From positions 1,519,069 through 1,583,068 of the forward strand of contig NZ_CP059833.1 in NCBI RefSeq assembly GCF_014117265.1: DNA of 64,000 nt. Reading direction: 5' to 3'. Below, piece by piece: positions 36,616 to 45,266 of the stretch. A program made the position numbers and the translations under genes. The notes under the pieces are model-generated. The model saw nothing but the letters and a program-made list of their open reading frames with translations, was not told the origin of the DNA and did not search any database. The stretch's first letter is position 1; each line of letters starts with the position of its first letter. The stretch comes from Corynebacterium hindlerae (GTDB taxonomy: Bacteria > Actinomycetota > Actinomycetes > Mycobacteriales > Mycobacteriaceae).

Positions 36616-37075
36616 TTTCATTCTCCAGCTGCGCGAGAAGGTGGGGCACCAGGAGCTGTGGTTGCCGGGAGTGACGGCAGTGATCCTTGATGGCGATCGG
36701 GTGTTGCTGGTCAAGCGCTCTGATAACGGCCAATGGACTCCGGTCACCGGGATCTGTGAGCCTCAGGAAGAGGCTCACCTCACGGCAATCCGTGAGGCCA
36801 AGGAAGAAACTGGCGTGGATATCAACGTCGAGCGGCTGCTGTGGGTTCAGGCAGTGGGGCCGGTGGAGTATCCCAACGGCGATGTCACCAGCTATATGGA
36901 CACCGCGTTCGTTTGTTCCCTGGAAGAGGACTCGCCCGAAGCGTATGTTGCCGACGATGAATCCACTGAGGTGCGATGGTTCCCCCTCGATGCGTTACCC
37001 CCGATGAAACCCCGCTTTACGCACCTCATTCACGCAGCTAACACAGGAATTTCGGGATTCGGTTCCCAAAACTGA
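36605..37075 (+). CDS. Nudix hydrolase
   Basis: The 156-aa protein has the complete Nudix box G(x5)E(x7)REAKEETGV in GICEPQEEAHLTAIREAKEETGV split over residues 54-76. GTG at 36605 is chosen from GGAGGG nine bases upstream; it overlaps the SdpI-like gene by 11 bp. The long N-terminus (LQLREKVGHQELWLPGVTAVILDGDRVLLV) resembles ADP-ribose or dihydroneopterin-type Nudix enzymes, but the substrate is not predictable. The trp promoter overlaps its 3' end. Confidence 0.88.
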   Translation: MTPDFILQLREKVGHQELWLPGVTAVILDGDRVLLVKRSDNGQWTPVTGICEPQEEAHLTAIREAKEETGVDINVERLLWVQAVGPVEYPNGDVTSYMDTAFVCSLEEDSPEAYVADDESTEVRWFPLDALPPMKPRFTHLIHAANTGISGFGSQN

Positions 37076-37086
37076 ACAAACCGTGT

Positions 37087-37098
37087 TACTCTAACCAC
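37087..37098 (+). promoter_or_regulatory. trp operon -10 element
   Basis: TACTCT at 37087-37092 lies seven bases before the leader-peptide ATG, so transcription would start at or near the A of that ATG. The -35 region must overlap the 3' end of the Nudix gene. Confidence 0.5.
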
Positions 37099-37137
37099 AT
37101 GACTTATTCGAATGCACAGTGGTGGTGGCCCTACTAG
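37099..37137 (+). CDS. trpL: trp leader peptide ([12 protein letters not shown])
   Basis: This 12-codon frame holds three successive Trp codons (TGG at 37120-37128) followed by Pro-Tyr and TAG. It lies just after the trp promoter and before alternative hairpins, the layout of a ribosome-mediated attenuator. Ribosome stalling at the Trp codons would free the antiterminator. Confidence 0.92.
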   Translation: MTYSNAQWWWPY

Positions 37138-37195
37138 CGGGCCCCCTTTGGCATCTCGAAACAAGGCCCGCACCGCACAGGTAGCGGGCTTTTTG
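37137..37195 (+). terminator. trp attenuator: antiterminator and terminator hairpins
   Basis: GCGGGCC (37137-37143) can pair with GGCCCGC (37165-37171). The latter also pairs as GCCCGC (37166-37171) with GCGGGC (37184-37189), which is followed by TTTTT. The two structures exclude each other: the first allows transcription of the operon, the second stops it when tryptophan is plentiful. Confidence 0.9.
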
Positions 37196-37237
37196 CATGT
37201 CTGTCTACCTGTTTCACACAAACAAAGGAGACAAACA

Positions 37238-38398
37238 ATGCGCAAGACCCTACTTCCCGCTTACTTCGGTCAGTTCGGTGGCCAGTACGTTCCCGACGAG
37301 CTGCTTCCCGTCCTCGACCAACTCGAACAAGCGTATGTGGATGCGATGAATGACCCGAGCTTCCGGGAAGAGCTCGATGACTTATACCGGAACTACCTGG
37401 GACGCCCGACCCCGATTACCGAAACCAAGAACATTACGTTCCCTAACGCGCGGATCTTCCTCAAGCGCGAGGACCTCGTTCACGGTGGCGCCCACAAGGG
37501 CAACCAGGTGGTAGCCCAGGCGCTGCTGGCCAAGCGACTAGGTAAGACCCGCCTGATTGCGGAAACCGGCGCTGGACAGCACGGCACCGCGACCGCGATG
37601 GTCGCCGCCCTCTTTGGCATGGACTGCACCATCTACATGGGTGCCAAAGACGTCGCTCGCCAGCAGCCCAACGTGTACCGCATGGAGTTGATGGGTGCCA
37701 CAGTGGTACCGGTAGAGGAGGGTGGCAATGGTCTCGGCAACGCCATCGACGTAGCGCTGCAGGACTGGGTCGATTCCTACGACACCACCCACTACCTGCT
37801 CGGCACCGCGGCCGGCCCGCACCCATTCCCGACGATCGTGAAAGAATTCCAGGCCGTCATCTCGCGGGAATCCAAGCCACAGATGATCGAGCGCACCGGC
37901 GGGCTTCCCGACGTCGTCGTGGCGGCCGTCGGCGGTGGCTCCAACGCGATCGGCGCGTTCGCTGACTACCTTGACGACGCCGACGTGAAGCTGGTCGGCG
38001 TAGAACCCGCCGGGGAAGGCTTGGATACCCCACGACATGGGGCGCCACTGTGCCGAGGCAAGGTAGGTGTGCTGCACGGCTCGAAATCCTACGTGGTGCT
38101 CAGCGGTGAGTCCCACTCCATCTCCGCGGGACTCGACTACCCGGGCGTCGGCCCGGAGCATGCCCACCTGCTGGAGTCGGGGCGCGCTCAGTACGTGGGA
38201 ATCACCGACGACGAAGCCCTCGCCGCGCTCCGACTGCTGGCACGCAAGGAAGGAATCATCCCGGCCCTGGAGTCGAGTCACGCGTTGGCCTACGCATTGA
38301 AGCTGGCTGAGGACGCCACTGAACCAACAAACATCCTGGTCAATCTGTCCGGTCGGGGTGATAAGGACATCGAGTACATCCGGGGGCTCGGCCGATGA
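37238..38398 (+). CDS. trpB: Tryptophan synthase beta chain paralogue (first gene of the trp operon)
   Basis: The 386-aa protein is close to the second TrpB. The PLP lysine is in GGAHKGNQ (about residue 82; the usual sequence is HKTNQ) and the catalytic Glu in ETGAGQHG is intact, as are GGGSNAIG and SGRGDKD. The loop between HGSKSYV and [12 protein letters not shown] is about five residues shorter than in TrpB and lacks the Asp-Gly-Gln segment present in the partner copy. The Asp of this loop is linked to closure and serine binding in studied enzymes. It has an AAAGGAG ribosome binding site and its stop overlaps trpE (ATGA). Confidence 0.9.
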   Translation: MRKTLLPAYFGQFGGQYVPDELLPVLDQLEQAYVDAMNDPSFREELDDLYRNYLGRPTPITETKNITFPNARIFLKREDLVHGGAHKGNQVVAQALLAKRLGKTRLIAETGAGQHGTATAMVAALFGMDCTIYMGAKDVARQQPNVYRMELMGATVVPVEEGGNGLGNAIDVALQDWVDSYDTTHYLLGTAAGPHPFPTIVKEFQAVISRESKPQMIERTGGLPDVVVAAVGGGSNAIGAFADYLDDADVKLVGVEPAGEGLDTPRHGAPLCRGKVGVLHGSKSYVVLSGESHSISAGLDYPGVGPEHAHLLESGRAQYVGITDDEALAALRLLARKEGIIPALESSHALAYALKLAEDATEPTNILVNLSGRGDKDIEYIRGLGR

Positions 38399-39717
38399 AG
38401 ATCCCTTACGAAGACGCAGCAACGATCTACGCACGCTACCGCGGCCCCAACACGGCACTGCTGGAGTCCGCCGATGCTTCCAAACGGCCCATTAAATCAC
38501 TCGCTATTTTGCAGGCGAAGGGCAAACTTACGTGCCACGGCGACACCGTAACAGCGACCGGGGCCATCGTCCCGGAACTAGATCGGCAGTTGGAGAAATA
38601 CGGCAGCGGGGGAGTGTACCGCTTCCCCCGGGCAACGGCATTGGACGAGCGTGAGCGGCTCCTTGAACCCAGCTCCACCCTTCCGCTGAAACTCCTGGAG
38701 CACGAGTTGCTCATCGGTGGTTTCGCCTTCGACTATTTGGAGTCCTTCGAAGAGCTGCCACCGGTCGCGCCGGGGCGCAACACCTTCCCGGATTACGAGT
38801 TCTTGGTCTCCGAGATTTCGCTCCACATCGACCACGCCTCCGAAACCGCCGAAATCATCGGGGGCGTTCCACGTGAAACATCATGTGAATCGCAGCCCGC
38901 GGGCGAGGCTCCGGAAGGTATGACCGACGCCGAGTTCGAGCAGTGGGTGGTCGAGCTGCAGGACAACATCCATGCTGGCGATATTTACCAAGCCGTGCCC
39001 TCGCGTGCCTTCTACCGGCCCTGTAGCGATGCCTTCGGCGCATACCTCAGACTCAAGGACTCGAACCCCAGTCCGTATCTGTTCTTCCTCCAGGGAGAAG
39101 ACTACGAGTTGTTTGGGGCCAGCCCCGAGTCCTGTTTGAAGTTTGACCCGGTTTCACGTGAAACCGAGCTCTATCCCATCGCTGGCACCCAGCCCCGTGG
39201 CGCGACCCCGGAGGAGGACACCCGCCTCGAGCTTCTGTTGCGCACCGACGCCAAAGAGATCGCTGAACACACCATGCTGGTGGACCTTGCCCGCAATGAC
39301 CTGGCCCGGGTCTGCTCCGAGCGACAAGTCACGCGACTGATGGATGTAGATAAATACTCGCGGGTGATGCACCTGGTGTCTGAGGTGAGCGGCACCTTGG
39401 AAGAGGGCCTCGACGCCCTCGACGCATATCGCGCCTGCATGAACATGGGCACGCTTACCGGGGCTCCAAAAATCCGCGCAACGGAGCTGATTCGGGGCGT
39501 CGAAAAACAGCGGCGCGGGTCCTACGGCGGTGCGGTCGGTTACCTCCACAATGGAGCCATGGACACCTGCATTGTCATCCGCTCCGCCTTCGTGCAGGAC
39601 GGGGTGGCGACTGTCCAAGCAGGCGCCGGCGTGGTCCGAGATTCCGTACCCGCCAGCGAGTCGGCAGAAACCCGACACAAAGCCCGAGCAGTTCTGGAGG
39701 CGCTATGCGAGTCCTAA
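38395..39717 (+). CDS. trpE: Anthranilate synthase component I
   Basis: The 440-aa protein, compact relative to enteric TrpE (about 520), makes anthranilate from chorismate with ammonia from TrpG. The Trp feedback motif LLESAD is near the N-terminus. The chorismate-binding domain shows [57 protein letters not shown] and TGAPKIRA. Two parS-like sites lie within it: one encodes part of the linker (VPRETS), the other VSRETE. It overlaps trpG by 13 bp. Confidence 0.96.
   Translation: MKIPYEDAATIYARYRGPNTALLESADASKRPIKSLAILQAKGKLTCHGDTVTATGAIVPELDRQLEKYGSGGVYRFPRATALDERERLLEPSSTLPLKLLEHELLIGGFAFDYLESFEELPPVAPGRNTFPDYEFLVSEISLHIDHASETAEIIGGVPRETSCESQPAGEAPEGMTDAEFEQWVVELQDNIHAGDIYQAVPSRAFYRPCSDAFGAYLRLKDSNPSPYLFFLQGEDYELFGASPESCLKFDPVSRETELYPIAGTQPRGATPEEDTRLELLLRTDAKEIAEHTMLVDLARNDLARVCSERQVTRLMDVDKYSRVMHLVSEVSGTLEEGLDALDAYRACMNMGTLTGAPKIRATELIRGVEKQRRGSYGGAVGYLHNGAMDTCIVIRSAFVQDGVATVQAGAGVVRDSVPASESAETRHKARAVLEALCES
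38865..38880. other. parS-like site 2 (inside trpE)
   Basis: CGTTCCACGTGAAACA matches the consensus at 14 of 16 positions. It is the weakest of the set and encodes the linker residues V-P-R-E-T of TrpE. Confidence 0.6.
39150..39165. other. parS-like site 3 (inside trpE)
   Basis: GGTTTCACGTGAAACC has the intact 14-bp core GTTTCACGTGAAAC; only the two outermost bases differ. It encodes V-S-R-E-T. Confidence 0.82.
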
Positions 39718-40220
39718 TCGATAACTTCGACTCTTTCACCTACAACCTGGTGGATGCGATCGGTGATGTTACCGTCGTGCGTAACACCGCGACCCCGCAG
39801 CAAATCCGCGAGCTAAATCCCACCACCATCATTTTGTCGCCTGGGCCGGGCCGCCCGATTATGCGACCGATCATCGAGGAATTCTTCGGCGAGGTTCCGA
39901 TCGTGGGCATTTGCCTAGGATTCCAGGCCATCGTGGAATATTTCGGTGGCGAGATCAAGGAGGTCGGGCCGGTGCACGGTTTCCGCGATACTCTGGTCTC
40001 AGATCACCCTGTTTTCGCGGGACAATCGGTTGCTCGTTATCACTCGCTGGGCTGCACCGAGTTGCCTGACGGCTTGGAACTGCTCGCCACGTGCGAAGGG
40101 ATTGTCATGGCAGCGCGGTCCACGGAACACAAGGTTATCGGTCTGCAGTTCCACCCTGAATCCATCCTGACCCCTAACGGCGGGGCACTACTCGATTTCT
40201 GTTTGGAGTGTTTCACGTGA
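39705..40220 (+). CDS. trpG: Anthranilate synthase component II (glutamine amidotransferase)
   Basis: The 171-aa class I amidotransferase has NFDSFTYNLVD, LSPGPGRP, the nucleophile Cys in VGICLGFQAIVEYFGG (Phe replaces the usual His after LG) and the catalytic His-Glu in FHPESILT. The length is slightly short. GGAGG lies four bases before the ATG. Its last codons, TTC ACG TGA, fall within a parS site, and the TGA overlaps the trpD GTG. Confidence 0.95.
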   Translation: MRVLIDNFDSFTYNLVDAIGDVTVVRNTATPQQIRELNPTTIILSPGPGRPIMRPIIEEFFGEVPIVGICLGFQAIVEYFGGEIKEVGPVHGFRDTLVSDHPVFAGQSVARYHSLGCTELPDGLELLATCEGIVMAARSTEHKVIGLQFHPESILTPNGGALLDFCLECFT

Positions 40221-40224
40221 AACT
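40209..40224. other. parS-like site 4 (trpG/trpD junction)
   Basis: TGTTTCACGTGAAACT, 15 of 16 matches. It supplies both the trpG stop codon and the trpD GTG start codon. Confidence 0.9.
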
Positions 40225-41221
40225 TCTCGAATTCCTGGATAACCCGAACCCCACCGTCGACGAAGCACGCGAAGTCTTCGAACCTTTAACCATCGGCGAA
40301 TATGAGGACGTTCATATCGCCGCGCTGCTTGCGACGATCCGCACCCGTGGCGAAACCATCGCCGATGTCACCGGCGCCGCACTCGCGTTCCTCAATGCTG
40401 GTCGCCCGTTCCCCATCACGGGGGAGGGGATCTTGGACACTGCGGGAACAGGTGGCGACGGCGCCAACACCATTAACATCTCCACCGGCGCCTCCCTCGT
40501 CGCTGCCGCCGGGGGCTGCAAACTGGTCAAGCACGGCAACCGCTCCGTGTCCTCCAAGTCAGGATCCGCCGATGTGCTGGAAGCTCTGAACATCCCGCTC
40601 GACCTCAACGTGGATCGCGCGGTCAAACAGTTCGAAAACGCGAACTTCACCTTCCTCTTCGCCCCGGCCTACAATCCTGCGGTAGCACACGTGCAGCACG
40701 TGCGACGCGCATTGAAAGTTCCGACACTTTTTAACACCATGGGCCCGCTGCTGAGCCCCGCCCGCCCGGAATTCCAGCTCATGGGGGTGGCCCGGCCGGA
40801 GCAGGGCGAGCTCGTCATCCACACCATGCGCGAACTGGGACGCGGCCGCGCACTCGTCGTCCACGGATCTGGCACTGACGAGATTGCCGTACACGGGCCG
40901 ACCACGGTCTGGGAACTGCGGGACGGTGACATCCAGCAGTACACGGTGACCTCGGAGGAGATGGGCGTCGGTAAGCATGCGCTGGCAGACCTCCGCGGTG
41001 GCGACGGTACGGAAAACGCCCGGCACCTGCGCGCCGTGTTTGCTGACGAAGCACCGGCGGCGCATCGGGACGCGGTAGCCCTCAACGCCGGCGCAATGTT
41101 CTATCTGTGCGGCCACGCTGCCACCATCGCGGAAGGCACACAGAAAGCGCTCAGGCTGCTTGCCGACGGCACCGTGCACGAATGGCTACGCAAGCACGAG
41201 GAGGCGGACTACGGTGCTTGA
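40217..41221 (+). CDS. trpD: Anthranilate phosphoribosyltransferase
   Basis: The 334-aa enzyme transfers phosphoribose from PRPP to anthranilate. The PRPP site DTAGTGGDGANTINIST and KHGNRSVSSKSGSADVLEAL are intact, followed by FAPAYNPAVAHV and NTMGPLLSPARP. The GTG at 40217 overlaps the trpG stop (GTGA) with GGAG eight bases upstream. A GTG at 40208 is in frame but worse placed. It overlaps trpCF by 8 bp. Confidence 0.95.
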   Translation: MKLLEFLDNPNPTVDEAREVFEPLTIGEYEDVHIAALLATIRTRGETIADVTGAALAFLNAGRPFPITGEGILDTAGTGGDGANTINISTGASLVAAAGGCKLVKHGNRSVSSKSGSADVLEALNIPLDLNVDRAVKQFENANFTFLFAPAYNPAVAHVQHVRRALKVPTLFNTMGPLLSPARPEFQLMGVARPEQGELVIHTMRELGRGRALVVHGSGTDEIAVHGPTTVWELRDGDIQQYTVTSEEMGVGKHALADLRGGDGTENARHLRAVFADEAPAAHRDAVALNAGAMFYLCGHAATIAEGTQKALRLLADGTVHEWLRKHEEADYGA

Positions 41222-42506
41222 TCGGATTGTCGCATCGCGACGCACGCAATTAGACGATATTTCCTATGGGTCCGCCCCTAGGTCAGAGCGCTCCCTAGAA
41301 ACGTCACTGTTACGAAACGGGCCACAGTTCATTATGGAGTGCAAATCGGCCTCACCATCGCTGGGGGAGATCCGTGCCGACTATAAGCCCGCGGAACTGG
41401 CCAGCATCTACTCCCGCTACGCGGCCGGCATCTCTGTCCTCTGCGAACCGACCTGGTTCGGCGGGTCTTATGCACACCTCGCCACCGTCGCTGCCACCAC
41501 GCACCTGCCAGTGCTGTGCAAGGATTTCATCGTCGACGAACGCCAGGTGCGGGCAGCACGCTACTACGGGGCCGACGCAATTCTGCTCATGCTATCCGTG
41601 CTTGACGACGACGAATACCGCCACCTAGCGGCCGTCGCGGGGGAACTCAGCTTAGACGTCCTTACCGAGGTGGTGGACGAGGACGAGTGTGCGCGAGCCA
41701 ACGCGCTGGGCGCCCGGATCGTCGGGATTAACCACCGCGAACTTGCCACTCTCACCATCGACCTGAACCGCTCAGCGCGACTTCGCCCGCTGATCGACGC
41801 GCCCGTAGTGATCGGGGAGTCGGGAATTCGCTCGCACGACACCGTTCGCAGCATGGATTTTCTGGACGGTTTCCTCGTTGGCTCCCATCTCTCCGGCTGC
41901 GAAGATGTGGATGCAGCGGCGCGGGCGCTCGTGTTCGGGGAGCACAAGGTCTGCGGTATCACCTCACCCGAGATTGCTCAAACGGTATGCGCGGCCGGCG
42001 CAACCTATGGCGGATTGATCTTCGCGCCGGAATCACCACGCAATGTTTCACGTGAAACATCAGAAAAAATCATGGCCGCGGAGCCCGGATTGAAATACGT
42101 CTATGTCACGCGCGAGCACAGCGGGTGGGATCTTCCGGACGGCATCCATGCCATCCAGATTCACGGGGAAGCAGCGGACGAAGACGCCTTGCTTCGCGAG
42201 GCGCGAGCTACCGGGGTAGAGGTGTGGCGCGCGGTGGATATGTCCCGCGGCTTCCACTATGAGTACGACGTTGACCGGATCGTCCTCGATGTCGGCAACG
42301 GTGGCACCGGACAGACCTTCGACTGGGACACCATCCCATCAGGGGTCAATGCCATGCTGGCCGGAGGATTAACTCTCGACAACCTGACGCAGGCCCTCGA
42401 TACCGGCCTGCCACTCGACCTTAACTCCGGGCTTGAACGCGAACCTGGGGTGAAAGATCCCGGCGCGATCCTCAGCGCCTTCCGAACCATTAAGGAGCAC
42501 CGATGA
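41214..42506 (+). CDS. trpCF: Bifunctional indole-3-glycerol-phosphate synthase / PRA isomerase
   Basis: The 430-aa fusion has an N-terminal TrpC domain ([69 protein letters not shown]) and a C-terminal TrpF domain ([60 protein letters not shown]). GTG at 41214 has GAGGAGG eight bases upstream. A perfect parS is embedded in the TrpF part and encodes VSRET. The fusion is also the rule in enterics and in C. glutamicum. Confidence 0.95.
   Translation: MLDRIVASRRTQLDDISYGSAPRSERSLETSLLRNGPQFIMECKSASPSLGEIRADYKPAELASIYSRYAAGISVLCEPTWFGGSYAHLATVAATTHLPVLCKDFIVDERQVRAARYYGADAILLMLSVLDDDEYRHLAAVAGELSLDVLTEVVDEDECARANALGARIVGINHRELATLTIDLNRSARLRPLIDAPVVIGESGIRSHDTVRSMDFLDGFLVGSHLSGCEDVDAAARALVFGEHKVCGITSPEIAQTVCAAGATYGGLIFAPESPRNVSRETSEKIMAAEPGLKYVYVTREHSGWDLPDGIHAIQIHGEAADEDALLREARATGVEVWRAVDMSRGFHYEYDVDRIVLDVGNGGTGQTFDWDTIPSGVNAMLAGGLTLDNLTQALDTGLPLDLNSGLEREPGVKDPGAILSAFRTIKEHR
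42044..42059. other. parS site 5 (perfect, inside trpCF)
   Basis: TGTTTCACGTGAAACA, 16 of 16 matches to the ParB consensus, in frame as V-S-R-E-T within the TrpF domain. Confidence 0.95.
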
Positions 42507-43663
42507 AACTACCTGCATATTTCGGCGAGTTCGGCGGCCAATTCGTTCCCGAGGTCCTCATCCCGGCCCTCGACCAGCTCGAAGCGGCCTTTGTCGACGC
42601 CCAACAGGACCCACAGTTCCAGGCCGAACTCAATGCGCTGCTCAAGGACTATCTCGGCCGGCCGACCCCACTGTATGAGTGCCGCAACCTGGGTGGGCCC
42701 GCCCGGATTTTCCTGAAGCGAGAGGACTTGGTCCACGGTGGCGCACACAAGACCAACCAGGTACTTGGACAAGCGCTATTGGCTAAGCGCATGGGTAAGA
42801 CCCGTATCATCGCCGAGACTGGCGCGGGCCAGCACGGCACGGCGACCGCCCTGGCCTGTGCATTGCTGGGACTTGAGTGCGACATCTACATGGGCGCTCA
42901 TGACGTCGCCCGTCAGCAGCCAAACGTGTACCGCATGGAATTGATGGGCGCCCGTGTCATCCCCGTAGACACCGGCTCCGGAACCCTGAAAGACGCCGTG
43001 AACGAGGCACTGCGAGACTGGACGGCCACCTTTAACGAATCCCACTACCTGCTTGGTACCGCGGCCGGACCGCACCCATTCCCAACGATCGTACGGGAAT
43101 TCCACCGCGTCATCTCCACGGAAGCGAAAGCGCAGCTGCTGAAGCAAACTGGGGGATTGCCCGACATCGTCGTGGCCGCTGTCGGTGGTGGCTCCAACGC
43201 GATCGGCATCTTCGCTGATTTCATCGACGAGCCGGACGTTCAGCTTGTGGGTGTCGAGCCGGCGGGCGAAGGCCTGGATTCCGGCAAACATGGCGCCACC
43301 ATCAATGCTGGAAAAATTGGAATTTTGCACGGTGCCCGCTCCTATCTGATGCGCACCTCTGAGGGCCAAGTGGAGGAGTCTTACTCCATTTCTGCGGGAT
43401 TGGATTACCCGGGCGTCGGCCCGCAGCATGCCCATCTGCACGCCACTGGACGCGCGCAGTATGTCGGCATCACCGACCAGGAGGCGTTGGAGGCCTTCCA
43501 GCTGCTGTCGAAGAAGGAAGGCATTATCCCGGCGCTCGAATCCAGCCATGCGCTCGCATATGCCTTGAAACGTTCCGATGAGCCAGTAAACATTCTGGTG
43601 TCCCTATCCGGCCGTGGCGATAAGGATATCGACCACGTGAAACGAACCTTGGAGGGTAACTAA
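42503..43663 (+). CDS. trpB: Tryptophan synthase beta chain (canonical copy, paired with trpA)
   Basis: The 386-aa protein has [12 protein letters not shown] with the PLP lysine, [20 protein letters not shown], and the complete [25 protein letters not shown] loop missing from the other copy. It starts by overlapping the trpCF stop (ATGA) and its stop overlaps trpA (TAATG), as expected for subunits made together. It joins indole and serine to give tryptophan. Confidence 0.96.
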   Translation: MKLPAYFGEFGGQFVPEVLIPALDQLEAAFVDAQQDPQFQAELNALLKDYLGRPTPLYECRNLGGPARIFLKREDLVHGGAHKTNQVLGQALLAKRMGKTRIIAETGAGQHGTATALACALLGLECDIYMGAHDVARQQPNVYRMELMGARVIPVDTGSGTLKDAVNEALRDWTATFNESHYLLGTAAGPHPFPTIVREFHRVISTEAKAQLLKQTGGLPDIVVAAVGGGSNAIGIFADFIDEPDVQLVGVEPAGEGLDSGKHGATINAGKIGILHGARSYLMRTSEGQVEESYSISAGLDYPGVGPQHAHLHATGRAQYVGITDQEALEAFQLLSKKEGIIPALESSHALAYALKRSDEPVNILVSLSGRGDKDIDHVKRTLEGN

Positions 43664-44436
43664 TGGACCGCTACGCAGTACTGTTCGCCGAATGTACCGG
43701 CGTTTTTGTCCCCTTCCTCATGCTGGGCGATCCGAGCTACGAAAAATCGAAAGAGCTCATCCGTACGGCCGTGCACAACGGTGCGGATGCACTCGAACTT
43801 GGTATTGCGTTCTCTGACCCGGTCGCTGACGGCCCCACAATTCAGAAGGCTCACCTGCGTGCGATGGACACTACACCGGCTCGCGCACTTGAGCTGGTGA
43901 AGGAGATACGCGAGGAATTTCCCAACCTCCCGATCGGGCTCCTGGTGTACGGCAACGTGGCATTCTCCATGGGCTCTGACGAGTTTTACGCTGCGGTAGC
44001 AGCCGCCGGCGCCGATTCTGTTCTCATCCCAGACGTGCCGGTCCGCGAGTCTGCGCCGTTCCGTGAGGCTGCACATCGGCACGGAATCAGCCAAGTGTTC
44101 ATCGCGCCACCACATTCCAGCCAGGAGACGCTACAGATGGTGGCAGAGCACTCCGAGGGCTACATTTATGCCGTATCGCGCAACGGTGTGACTGGCACTG
44201 AACGTGAAGCGCGGTTCGAATCGATCGGGGATACGGTGGCCAACGCGCACACGCCGGTGCTGCTTGGGTTCGGCGTGTCCACACCGGCACATGTGGAGGC
44301 AGCGCTGGAAGCCGGCGCTGATGGCGCCATTGTGGGCTCTGCCCTTGTCAAACTGATCGAAGAAGAGCGCTACGAGGACTTCGCCTCCACTGTTGCAGCT
44401 CTGAAAGCTGCAACTCATACAGGGAAGCAGGGATAG
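43663..44436 (+). CDS. trpA: Tryptophan synthase alpha chain
   Basis: The 257-aa TIM barrel cleaves indole-3-glycerol phosphate. FVPFLMLGDPSYEKS carries an equivalent of the catalytic Glu region (Glu/Asp at ALELGIAFSDPVADGPTIQ), and the phosphate site is GFGVSTPAHV and GAIVGSALVKLI. It is the last gene of the operon; a perfect parS lies 16 bp after its stop. Confidence 0.95.
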   Translation: MDRYAVLFAECTGVFVPFLMLGDPSYEKSKELIRTAVHNGADALELGIAFSDPVADGPTIQKAHLRAMDTTPARALELVKEIREEFPNLPIGLLVYGNVAFSMGSDEFYAAVAAAGADSVLIPDVPVRESAPFREAAHRHGISQVFIAPPHSSQETLQMVAEHSEGYIYAVSRNGVTGTEREARFESIGDTVANAHTPVLLGFGVSTPAHVEAALEAGADGAIVGSALVKLIEEERYEDFASTVAALKAATHTGKQG

Positions 44437-44451
44437 CCCCGAGCACGGCAA

Positions 44452-44467
44452 TGTTTCACGTGAAACA
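44452..44467. other. parS site 6 (perfect, intergenic)
   Basis: TGTTTCACGTGAAACA, 16 of 16, extending to a 20-bp palindrome with flanking AA and TT. It abuts the -35 element of the MerR promoter. Confidence 0.95.
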
Positions 44468-44504
44468 TTGACAGTGACGTAACGTCACAGCGTTTAATGG
44501 AGGC
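44468..44504 (+). promoter_or_regulatory. MerR-type promoter with operator in the spacer
   Basis: TTGACA (44468-44473) and TTTAAT (44493-44498) are 19 bp apart, the long spacing of MerR-activated promoters. The spacer holds the perfect palindrome GTGACGT-A-ACGTCAC (44474-44488). The -10 ends six bases before the GTG, so the transcript is probably leaderless. Confidence 0.85.
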
Positions 44505-45266
44505 GTGCGGATAAAAGAACTCGCCGACACCGCCGGAACCACTGTCCGGACGGTGCGGTACTACCACGAAGCGGGGCTGCTCCCCACACCATCCGGGACG
44601 CCCCGAAACTACACCTTCGAGCACCTCGTGCGCCTGATCAGGATAAGAAACCTGGTTTCCAGCGGCCTGAGCCTAGAGCAGGTGAAGAAACTGATCGGTC
44701 GAGGTCGGGTTAACCCCGCTGAGGAACTTCGCCAAACTAAGCAATCGATCGACGAGCGCATCAGCCAACTACTGGAACAACGCCGGCGGATCGAGGCTCT
44801 GGAGCAACGCCAGAACCAAACCCCCACAGCCATTCCACTCCCACAGCGGGTCACTAATTTCTACCGCTTGTTGCTTGAGCGCGAAACCGATCCCACCCTG
44901 CGCCGCGTTATTAAACGCGAGCAACGAATGGTAGAGGTGCTGTCTCATCTTGGCTGTTTGGATAGTCTCGACCATCTTTGGGATGCCAACCCTTCCGAAG
45001 AATACCTCGACGTCGCCCGACGCATGTTCCATTCCTTTTACCACATCACAGAGCTACCGCCAGAAGAGGCGGAAGAGGAAATCGACCAACTACTGGACGA
45101 ACACCTCCAAAAATCTGGTTTCGACCGGGAGGATGTCCCCGAAATCTTAGAGAAGTTCCTCAGCATGCCCAGAGCGCTGGATCTCATTTATCTCGCTTAT
45201 CCGCATCCGAATCACAAAATGTACGTCAACAAATTCATCAGCACTTACCTGCAGAGGCCATCATGA
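44505..45266 (+). CDS. MerR-family regulator of the downstream ABC exporter
   Basis: The 253-aa protein begins at GTG: VRIKELADTAGTTVRTVRYYHEAGLLPTPSG, the MerR winged HTH, followed by a coiled-coil helix (LRQTKQSIDERISQLLEQRRRIEALEQRQ) and a 150-residue helical effector domain with no family I recognise. It probably activates its own operon through the palindrome in the 19-bp spacer. The stop overlaps the ATPase start (ATGA). Confidence 0.9.
   Translation: MRIKELADTAGTTVRTVRYYHEAGLLPTPSGTPRNYTFEHLVRLIRIRNLVSSGLSLEQVKKLIGRGRVNPAEELRQTKQSIDERISQLLEQRRRIEALEQRQNQTPTAIPLPQRVTNFYRLLLERETDPTLRRVIKREQRMVEVLSHLGCLDSLDHLWDANPSEEYLDVARRMFHSFYHITELPPEEAEEEIDQLLDEHLQKSGFDREDVPEILEKFLSMPRALDLIYLAYPHPNHKMYVNKFISTYLQRPS

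Noticed and set aside
43634..43649. Additional parS candidate at the end of trpB (CCACGTGAAACG)
   Set aside because: Only one half matches; about 11 of 16 bases agree, below the others, and it encodes an ordinary part of TrpB.
44205..44235. GGTTCGAATCG resembles the T-arm of a tRNA
   Set aside because: It lies inside trpA in a well-conserved frame and no acceptor or anticodon stems can be built around it.
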